Positions 57,715 through 64,000 of a stretch of DNA of 64,000 bases are shown one piece after another. Origin of the DNA: Youhaiella tibetensis (GTDB lineage: Bacteria > Pseudomonadota > Alphaproteobacteria > Rhizobiales > Devosiaceae); NCBI RefSeq assembly GCF_008000755.1, contig NZ_CP041690.1, positions 1,737,260-1,801,259 on the forward strand. Reading direction: 5' to 3'. Below the pieces are notes generated by a model. That model was not told the DNA's origin. It ran no database searches and saw only the letters and a list, made by a program, of their open reading frames with translations. Made by a program: the position numbers and the translations under genes. The stretch's first letter is position 1, and each line of letters starts with the position of its first letter.

Positions 57715-59210
57715 TAACCTGCTTCCCTCATGAGCGAAATCTGCTTGGGTTCATTCTTCTGCCGCCCATCAAGGTCCGTCAGCGAGGTCGGATATTCCCC
57801 GGTGAAGTAGTGGTCCGTGAACTGCGGGGCGAGCGGATTGCGCGCCTCTCCGCCGACGGCGCGATAGAGCCCGTCGATGGAAAGGAACTGCAGCGAATCC
57901 GCCCCGATATAGCGGCACATCGCCTCCAGGTCCGCATACTGGTTGGCCAGCAGCTTTTCCGGATCGGGCGTGTCGATGCCGTAATAGTCCGAGTGGAAGA
58001 TCATCGGGCTCGCCACCCGGATGTGGACTTCCTTGGCGCCGGCCTCGCGGATCATCTGGACGATCTTGAGCGAGGTGGTGCCGCGCACGATCGAGTCATC
58101 GACCAGCACCACGCGCTTGCCAGCGATCTCCTCGCGGTTGGCCGAGTGCTTGAGCTTGACCCCGAACGCGCGGATCTGCTGGGTGGGCTCGATGAAGGTG
58201 CGCCCGACATAGTGGTTGCGGATGATGCCGAGCTCGAACGGAATGCCGCTCTGCTGGGCAAAGCCGATGGCCGCGGGCGTGCCGCCATCGGGAACCGGAA
58301 CCACGACATCGGCCTCGACCGGCGCCTCGAGCGCCAGGTTCATGCCCATGCGCTTGCGCGCGCCATAGACGGAGCGGCCGGCCACGACCGAATCCGGGCG
58401 GGCGAAATAGACGTACTCGAACAGGCACACGCGCTCGCGCTTGGGCGTGCGCGGCTTGATCGAATCGATGGTGATCGAGCCGTCCGCCTGCGTCTCGCAG
58501 ATCACGACTTCCCCGTTCTCGACGTCCCGCACGAACTTGGCGCCGATGATGTCGAGCGCACAGGTTTCCGAGGCAAAGATCGGCTTGCCGTCGAGCTCGC
58601 CGAGCACCAGCGGGCGGATGCCGTTGGGGTCGCGCGCGCCGATGAGCTTGGTGCGGGTGAGGGCCACGAGCGCATAGGCGCCTTCGAGGTGCCCGATGGC
58701 ATCGAGGAACCGCTCGCTGGAGGACTGGCGGCGCGAGCGGGCGATGAGGTGGAGCACCACCTCGGTATCGGAGGTGGACTGGCAGATTGCCCCGCTGGCG
58801 ATGAGCTGGCGGCGCAGGGTCAGCCCGTTGGTGAAGTTGCCGTTATGGGCGATGGCGATGCCGCCGACTTCGAGCTCAGCGAAGAGCGGCTGCACGTTGC
58901 GCAGGATGGTTTCGCCAGTGGTGGAGTAGCGGACGTGGCCCATGGCCATGTCGCCGGGGAGGCGCGCCAGGGTAGCAGGGTCGGTATAGTGATCGCCAAC
59001 GAGGCCCAGCTGGCGTTCCGAATGGAACTGGCGGCCATCGAAGGTGACGATACCCGCCGCCTCCTGGCCGCGATGCTGGAGCGCATGCAGGCCAAGGGCC
59101 GTCAGCGTCGCCGCGTCGCGGTGGCCCAGAATGCCAAACACGCCGCACTCTTCATGCAGCGTGTCGCCATCGATATCGAAATGATCGTCGTCTTGCATGG
59201 GCAGCACCAT
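57714..59210 (-). CDS. purF: Amidophosphoribosyltransferase
   Basis: A 498-residue enzyme forming 5-phosphoribosylamine from PRPP and glutamine, the first step of purine synthesis. The Ntn nucleophile is Cys22 in E-E-C-G-V-F-G, so a 21-residue propeptide is removed. The PRPP motif is V-V-L-V-D-D-S-I-V-R-G-T-T. It continues the purF-cvpA-radA-alr order. Another ATG four codons downstream is possible. Confidence 0.97.
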   Translation of the reverse strand: MVLPMQDDDHFDIDGDTLHEECGVFGILGHRDAATLTALGLHALQHRGQEAAGIVTFDGRQFHSERQLGLVGDHYTDPATLARLPGDMAMGHVRYSTTGETILRNVQPLFAELEVGGIAIAHNGNFTNGLTLRRQLIASGAICQSTSDTEVVLHLIARSRRQSSSERFLDAIGHLEGAYALVALTRTKLIGARDPNGIRPLVLGELDGKPIFASETCALDIIGAKFVRDVENGEVVICETQADGSITIDSIKPRTPKRERVCLFEYVYFARPDSVVAGRSVYGARKRMGMNLALEAPVEADVVVPVPDGGTPAAIGFAQQSGIPFELGIIRNHYVGRTFIEPTQQIRAFGVKLKHSANREEIAGKRVVLVDDSIVRGTTSLKIVQMIREAGAKEVHIRVASPMIFHSDYYGIDTPDPEKLLANQYADLEAMCRYIGADSLQFLSIDGLYRAVGGEARNPLAPQFTDHYFTGEYPTSLTDLDGRQKNEPKQISLMREAG

Positions 59211-59289
59211 CGGCTCCTTGCGTCCAAAAACGGTTCGGACCGCTATAAGCGGTCCGCAATGGGCGAGCTATGGTCTCACCCCGATATGA

Positions 59290-59931
59290 TCAGGCCGGTG
59301 TGTTCGCCGGCTGGTTGGTGACGGGCGCCGGGGGCGTCACGGTGCCCGGGAGCGGGCTGTCGTCTTCGCCGGCATCGGTGCCTTCATCGACAGGCGCCGT
59401 ATCCTCGGTGGGCACGGCACCCTTGCCGCGCTTGAGGATGGCGTTGACCTGTTCTTCCAGGTTCGGCGGCAGCGCCGCGATAAGGGAATCGCCGAAGCCC
59501 TGCAGGATCGGCAGCGACTTCGAGTTCGCGGCCCATGCCGGCAGGTTCGACCCCATCAGCCAGACCCCGAAGATGACGGCGACGACGCCGATCACGATCC
59601 CGCGCAGCACGCCGAAGACGAAGCCCAGGGTGCGGTCGAGCGGGCCGATGCGGCTATCGACGACGAAATCGGCGATGCGCATGGTGATCAGGTGCAGCAC
59701 GATCAGCGAGATGATGAAGGTGACAACCACCGTGGCGACGTCGGCCACGATCTGCTCCTGGATGTATCCACGCGCGATTTCCGGGTGGAACTGCCACATA
59801 TAGATGGCGATGGCAGCGGACCCGGCCCAGGTGGCAAGCGAGAGCACCTCGCGCGTGAGCCCACGCGCCGTGGCGAGGATCGCCGAGATCAGTACCAGGA
59901 TTCCGATCCCAACATCGAATGCTGTCAGCAT
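59290..59931 (-). CDS. cvpA: CvpA-family membrane protein
   Basis: A 213-residue protein with four N-terminal membrane spans (R-G-L-T-R-E-V-L-S-L-A-T-W, D-R-T-L-G-F-V-F-G) and a proline-rich acidic tail (T-D-A-G-E-D-D-S). Directly upstream of purF, as in the colicin V production gene pair. Its molecular role is not established. Confidence 0.92.
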   Translation of the reverse strand: MLTAFDVGIGILVLISAILATARGLTREVLSLATWAGSAAIAIYMWQFHPEIARGYIQEQIVADVATVVVTFIISLIVLHLITMRIADFVVDSRIGPLDRTLGFVFGVLRGIVIGVVAVIFGVWLMGSNLPAWAANSKSLPILQGFGDSLIAALPPNLEEQVNAILKRGKGAVPTEDTAPVDEGTDAGEDDSPLPGTVTPPAPVTNQPANTPA

Positions 59932-60079
59932 AGTCTGCTCGTTTGCCCCGACTTCATTGCTGGCCCTCGTTTAACTGCTTCCGGCGCCGATGCCAAGGCA
60001 GTCTTGCCCCGGCATGGGCCTTGTTCCCAGAAAGCAGGGCAGGAATGGGGCGCCGGCCGGGTATTGCAGGGGCAAACGG

Positions 60080-60355
60080 CTAGTCCGGATCGACTTCCAT
60101 GGTCATCTGGTCGCCCGAAAGCAGCTTCTCGGCAACGAAAAGCGCCCGGTCCCGGTCGCCGCCCTGGTGAAGCACCTCGGTCTCCACCCGCAACAGGTAT
60201 CGCGCCACCCGCTCGGCCGAGGCGCCCGCGGCGACGTCGCGCAGGATCTGGCCGATATAGGCGTCATACTCGCCCTTGGCCCTGGGCACGTTGCGGATGG
60301 AATTGGGATCCCAATAGTCGAGGAGGATCGAGCGGACATGAGCGGCGATAAGCAT
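60080..60355 (-). CDS. Small conserved hypothetical protein (DUF1871-like)
   Basis: A 91-residue acidic, soluble protein: W-D-P-N-S-I-R-N-V-P and E-Y-D-A-Y-I-G-Q-I, a pattern like DUF1871-type small proteins. The role is unknown. It lies in the radA-cvpA interval and could be in that message. Confidence 0.65.
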   Translation of the reverse strand: MLIAAHVRSILLDYWDPNSIRNVPRAKGEYDAYIGQILRDVAAGASAERVARYLLRVETEVLHQGGDRDRALFVAEKLLSGDQMTMEVDPD

Positions 60356-60395
60356 GGGGGCAACCTAGGGGAATTCGGTGGAGACGTCAGCCCGT

Positions 60396-61796
60396 CTATT
60401 CGACCTCGGCCGGCTGCTGGCGCCGACGCCCATTGGCGGCGATGCGCCCGACGAGTTCGGCAAGGTTGGTGAATTCGCTGACGGTCAGGCCGGAATTCTT
60501 GTCGCCATTGGTGAGCCGCCCGGTCGAAACCGCTGAGAAACCGAGCTTTTGCGCTTCACGCAGCCGCAGGCCCGCATGCACGACCGGCCGGATGCCACCG
60601 GCGAGCGAGACTTCCCCGAAATAGACCGAGTCGGAGGGCAGGGGCGCATCGGTGAGCGAGGAGATGAGCGCAGCGGCCACCGCGATATCGGCCGCCGGTT
60701 CGTTGATCTTGAGACCGCCGGCGACGTTGAGATAGATGTCGTTGGCGCCGATGCGGACGCCGCAGCGGGTCTCGAGCACGGCCAGAATCATCGAGAGGCG
60801 CGAGGAATCCCAGCCGACGACGGCGCGGCGCGGGGTGCCGAGCGGGGAAGGGGCGACCAGTGCCTGGATCTCGATAAGGATCGGGCGCGTGCCCTCCATG
60901 CCGGCGAACACGGCCGAACCTGCGGCGCCTTCGTCGCGCTGGTCGAGGAACAGCGCGGAAGGGTTGGCGACCTGGGCGAGGCCGAGGGTCGTCATCTCGA
61001 AGACGCCGATCTCGTCGGTGGCGCCATAGCGGTTCTTCACCCCGCGCAGGATGCGGAACGTGTGGCTGGCATCGCCCTCGAAATAGAGCACGGCATCGAC
61101 CATGTGCTCGACCACGCGCGGTCCGGCAATCTGGCCGTCCTTGGTGACGTGCCCGACCAGGACCACGGCGGCGCCCGACTTCTTGGCGAAACGGGTCAGC
61201 GCCTGGGCGGAAGTGCGCACCTGGGTAACGGTACCCGGGGCGCTCTCGACCCGATCGGTCCACAGCGTCTGGATGGAATCGATGATGACCAGGTCGGGCG
61301 CTTCCCCGTGCTCGAGCGTGGCGAGGATGGTTTCGACATTGGTTTCGGCTGCCAGGTGCACGAGCTTGTCGCCAAGGCCGAGGCGCTGCGCCCGCAGGCG
61401 CACCTGGGCGATGGCCTCTTCGCCTGAGACGTAGATGACGCGCTTGCCGCCATCGCCGAGCGCGGCGGCCGCCTGGAGGAGGAGGGTGGATTTGCCGATG
61501 CCCGGATCGCCGCCGACGAGGATGGTCGAGCCCATAACGAACCCGCCGCCGGTCACCCGGTCAAGTTCGGCAATGCCGGTGACGACGCGCGCGGCGGACT
61601 CGGTTTCGCCGGCCAGGGGTACGAGCGTGGTCGGCCGGCCATTGGCCTTGGCCGATTTCGGGCCGGCACCGACCCCGCTGTCCACGAGCTCCTCGACGAT
61701 CGTGTTCCATTCCCCGCAGCTCTCGCAGCGGCCGACCCATCGCGGATAGACCGAACCGCAAGCCTGGCAGATGAAGCTGGATTTGCTCTTGGCCAA
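60396..61796 (-). CDS. radA: DNA repair protein RadA
   Basis: A 466-residue RecA-like protein. Zinc finger C-Q-A-C at 10-13 and C-E-S-C near 24, Walker A G-G-D-P-G-I-G-K-S-T, the RadA-specific K-N-R-Y-G motif, and a C-terminal Lon-protease-like domain (S-S-L-T-D-A). It is a branch-migration helicase in recombination. It begins with TTG immediately after the TGA of the DUF1697 gene, so the two are coupled. Confidence 0.95.
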   Translation of the reverse strand: MAKSKSSFICQACGSVYPRWVGRCESCGEWNTIVEELVDSGVGAGPKSAKANGRPTTLVPLAGETESAARVVTGIAELDRVTGGGFVMGSTILVGGDPGIGKSTLLLQAAAALGDGGKRVIYVSGEEAIAQVRLRAQRLGLGDKLVHLAAETNVETILATLEHGEAPDLVIIDSIQTLWTDRVESAPGTVTQVRTSAQALTRFAKKSGAAVVLVGHVTKDGQIAGPRVVEHMVDAVLYFEGDASHTFRILRGVKNRYGATDEIGVFEMTTLGLAQVANPSALFLDQRDEGAAGSAVFAGMEGTRPILIEIQALVAPSPLGTPRRAVVGWDSSRLSMILAVLETRCGVRIGANDIYLNVAGGLKINEPAADIAVAAALISSLTDAPLPSDSVYFGEVSLAGGIRPVVHAGLRLREAQKLGFSAVSTGRLTNGDKNSGLTVSEFTNLAELVGRIAANGRRRQQPAEVE

Positions 61797-62345
61797 TCAC
61801 GTGTCCTTTTGTTCGCGGGCGCCGGCGCGTTCGACGAGGCCCCGCAGGGTATTCCAGTTGCGGCCGGTCCCGGGGCCGCAGCGCTTCTCGATCAGGTTGC
61901 CGAGGCGCGAACTTTCGGAGATGCGGCCGGAATAATCGACCACCAGATGTCCGTCCACCACTGCAAAGAGCTCCGGCCCGCCATGGTCGGCCGTCCAGCC
62001 GAAATCGGGGCGGCGGTCGGCGAAGCAGAAGACCTGCATCTGGCTCGGGCGCTCGGCGGCAGCCTCGGGGAACGGATTGGCCTCGAGCACGGCGCGCAAT
62101 TCGGCTGGGCGACGCACGACGGCGACATTGGACGGGCCGAGCCCGAGATCGGCCACCACGCCGTTCATCCGCTCGGAGACAGTTTCGATGCTGCCGGGAC
62201 CGCTCGCGATCATGTTGCCGGTGGCGAGGTAGGTGACGGGATCCTCGAAGCCGGCCGCCGCGACGGCGTCACGCCACCGGGCCATCGACATCACCTTGTG
62301 GGTGATCGGCCCGATCGCCCGCAGCAGGATGACGTAAGTGTTCAT
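61797..62345 (-). CDS. DUF1697 protein
   Basis: A 182-residue protein: N-T-Y-V-I-L-L-R-A-I, A-T-G-N-M-I, N-P-F-P-E-A and R-N-W-N-T-L match DUF1697, a ferredoxin-like fold of unknown function. It sits between radA and the IS remnant and abuts the radA start. It is an accessory insertion into the alr-radA interval. Confidence 0.88.
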   Translation of the reverse strand: MNTYVILLRAIGPITHKVMSMARWRDAVAAAGFEDPVTYLATGNMIASGPGSIETVSERMNGVVADLGLGPSNVAVVRRPAELRAVLEANPFPEAAAERPSQMQVFCFADRRPDFGWTADHGGPELFAVVDGHLVVDYSGRISESSRLGNLIEKRCGPGTGRNWNTLRGLVERAGAREQKDT

Positions 62346-62425
62346 GGCCGGCTCCCCGTATCAGGCAGCGATAACGGAGATTGCGCGGAAGGGCAAGAAC
62401 GAAATGGGAACATCGGGGCGCTGAG

Positions 62426-63207
62426 CTAGTCGGCGTGGACAAATTTGAGCCAGTATCTGGCGGTGGCGAGATGGACCATGCCGAGGAAGCCGTTGGCAAG
62501 CTGGTCGTAGCGGGTGGCGATGGCGCGATTGATCTTGAGATGGCCGAACATACGTTCGATCCGATTGCGCTGCTTGTAGAGCGCACGATCTATACTCGAT
62601 CGTCACGCGGCGGTTTGACCGGCCAAGGATGACGGCCTTGATCTTCCGTTCGGCAAGATCGGCGCGGATGGCGTCGGCATCATAGCCTTTGTCTCCAAGG
62701 AAAGCGTCGGGTGCCTGCTCAGGCAGATCGATCAAATCATCATAGGCCTTGCAATCTGCCGCCTCGCCGCCGGTCAGATGGAAGGCGACTGGTCGCCCAA
62801 GGGCATCAGCCAGACAGTGAAGCTTACTGGTGAACCCGCCCCGCGAGCGGCCAAGAGCGCGTCGATGAGTCCCCCTTTTCCGCCCGCTGCCGAGACGTGG
62901 GCGCGAACGGTGGTGCTGTCGGTGCTGTAGTGATCGCTGTCTGCCATGATCTCGGCCAACGTCACGGCAACGGCCTCCCAGACTCCGGCCTCGCTCCACC
63001 GCCGGAACGTCGATAGATCGTGTTCCAGCTACCATATTTGGGCGGGACATCGCGCCACGGAGCGCCGCAGCGCAGCCGCCAGAGAATGCCGTTGTTGATT
63101 GAACGGTTCTGCTCGGGCAGCCTACCACGACCACGGTTCTCAGGTTCGATTGGCAGCAGGCCCTTCAGAACGCGCCATTCCGCCTCGGTGAGATCGCCCC
63201 TGCTCAA
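62426..63207 (-). pseudogene. Decayed IS5-family transposase
   Basis: Read with shifts, the order is that of an IS5 (IS427-like) transposase: TTG start then S-R-G-D-L-T-E-A-E-W, W-R-L-R-C-G-A-P-W-R-D-V-P; then in another frame V-T-L-A-E-I-M-A-D and S-T-D-S-T-T-V-R-A. Next, in a third frame, come G-E-A-A-D-C-K-A-Y-D and D-K-G-Y-D-A-D-A-I-R. The last frame has E-R-M-F-G-H-L-K and L-K-F-V-H-A-D before the stop. At least three frameshifts make it inactive. I could not match terminal inverted repeats. Confidence 0.85.
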
Positions 63208-63291
63208 GCCTGCCTCCAAAAAGCAGCCTTGAATCAACACAGCGAGACGGCGTCAATGGCCGTCGCGCAAGGTTGGCAGTGTATGCCGATC

Positions 63292-63642
63292 TTATGACAG
63301 CAGGCGGCCTGAGATGAGTTGCTGGACCAGACGAGCATCGTGCTCAGGGCCGGGAGATCGGTATTGCTCCTTATCCCCGCTGACCCACGCATCAGTCACC
63401 CGAACACCATTCGGTGAACCATCGAGACGGACGCCATAAATGCAGGCCCCTGTCCACGAACGATGAAAATAGAGCCAGCCATTCTCAAAAAATATGAACC
63501 ACTTATCGTCCATATCCTGCGGGACGTGTCCAAGCCTGATCCTCTCGCCCTCGGCGTCAGAATACAGTAGTGCAAGGTCGATGCTATCCCGCTGCGCTGG
63601 GAGGGGGAGCGTCTTCCAAGAGGAGCGTGTGGCTGCTTGCAT
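63292..63642 (-). CDS. Hypothetical protein
   Basis: A 116-residue soluble protein with D-D-K-W-F-I-F-F-E-N-G-W-L-Y-F-H-R-S-W-T-G and I-Y-G-V-R, a conserved-looking core I recognise only as a widespread uncharacterised family. GATGAGGC precedes the ATG. It lies between alr and the IS remnant. Confidence 0.6.
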   Translation of the reverse strand: MQAATRSSWKTLPLPAQRDSIDLALLYSDAEGERIRLGHVPQDMDDKWFIFFENGWLYFHRSWTGACIYGVRLDGSPNGVRVTDAWVSGDKEQYRSPGPEHDARLVQQLISGRLLS

Positions 63643-63766
63643 GCCTCATCTAACCAAGGCGATGGAAATCACACAATGAGCCATTTTCAAACTGCTGCAA
63701 TTTGTCCACGCCGCCTAGTCGCCAACCCGGAGCTTCCCCGGGCGGAGAGGCGGGGCCGATTGCACT

Positions 63767-63815
63767 CCTCCACGCGAGTGGAGGCATCCGCGGGGCCCCG
63801 GCTATGCGGCCGGGG
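63767..63815 (-). other. Two hairpins downstream of alr
   Basis: On the minus strand a CCCCGGC/GCCGGGG stem (63796-63815) and a CCTCCAC/GTGGAGG stem (63767-63784; the GNRA loop is GCGA on the plus strand) lie 43-90 bp past the alr stop. The 63643-63857 gap has no supported gene. Likely a Rho-assisted terminator or 3'-end protecting structure. Confidence 0.45.
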
Positions 63816-63857
63816 AAGATCGGGGTGGGTCGAGGAGCGAGGCCCCGTGAGGGGGGC

Positions 63858-64000
63858 TTACTCTTCTTCCGGCATGCCGACATAGTGCCGGGTGAAGCGG
63901 CCCAGTCGCAGCGAAGTCAGGATCTCGTAGCCGATGGTGCCGGCGATATCGGCCTGATCGTCCACCGTGATGCTGGGGCCGAGCACTTCCATCATCTCGC
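63858..64000 (-). CDS. alr: Alanine racemase, C-terminal end (partial)
   Basis: The visible 47 codons read M-E-V-L-G-P-S-I-T-V-D-D, A-G-T-I-G-Y-E-I-L-T-S-L and R-H-Y-V-G before TAA. This is the usual end of alanine racemase, which makes D-alanine for peptidoglycan with PLP. The catalytic part lies beyond the window. The position near radA-cvpA-purF fits the order typical of the class. Confidence 0.8.
   Translation of the reverse strand, partial: EMMEVLGPSITVDDQADIAGTIGYEILTSLRLGRFTRHYVGMPEEE

Noticed and set aside
57696-59321. Long plus-strand frame opposite purF
   Set aside because: Shadow of purF; no recognisable domain.
62345-63300. Terminal inverted repeats and target duplication for the IS5 remnant
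   Set aside because: I compared both flanks of the transposase and found no matching ends, consistent with decay.

Overview
This window is GC-rich and densely packed with genes. It looks like the chromosome of an alphaproteobacterium of the order Hyphomicrobiales, probably Devosia-like. The order is inferred from family resemblance (FixL/FixJ-type regulators, NnrU, a polyol-phosphate type Ugp transporter, DUF2147) and from core gene order: guaB / MAPEG / RsmB-family methylase / guaA, and alr / radA / cvpA / purF. The genus is a guess from the overall feel of the proteins, not from any search.

Layout. 1-2.6 kb: the end of a large protein of unknown role with a Gly-rich linker and a papain-like C-terminal domain. 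2.6-8.3 kb: two regulator/target pairs (MFS transporter with a MetR-like LysR; aldo/keto reductase with a LysR) and a flavin monooxygenase. 8.3-15.6 kb: a seven-gene phosphate-ester operon read leftward, ugpB-ugpA-ugpE-GDPD-PhoD-HAD phosphatase-ugpC. It could take phosphoesters from exported hydrolysis through uptake to cytoplasmic dephosphorylation. 16-26 kb: a stress and signalling block (Dps, bicupin, chloroperoxidase-like hydrolase, a FixL/FixJ-type cluster with a second kinase and a single-domain receiver, a DUF1275 membrane protein, a type-B carboxylesterase, a Crp/Fnr regulator).

26-36 kb is the plastic part. It holds an autotransporter broken by a frameshift, an SDR remnant spliced to a DMT-transporter remnant, an integrase remnant, and a degraded alcohol dehydrogenase next to a tRNA-Gln. 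Intact genes lie between them (DUF305 protein, NhaP-type antiporter, YciI-like protein, small secreted protein, MsrA/MsrB, LysR). It reads as a decayed integration region next to a tRNA gene.

36-64 kb is mostly housekeeping: Ppx/GppA, RlmE, two tandem paralogous MFS pumps, IMP dehydrogenase, an RsmB-like methylase, Dtd, TspO, GMP synthase, GlxA-type regulator, VOC protein with a divergent TetR and paired operators, SRAP, NnrU, polysaccharide deacetylase, YfgM-like protein, Der, a CNNM/HlyC protein, SDR, PurF, CvpA, RadA and the end of alanine racemase. A decayed IS5-type transposase and two accessory genes separate radA from alr. No CRISPR array, rRNA or clearly functional mobile element is visible, and I found no unmistakable new multi-gene system. 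The best novelty candidates are the papain-like protein at the left edge, the integrated Ugp/PhoD/GDPD/HAD operon, the two-kinase FixLJ cluster and two small unannotated proteins.
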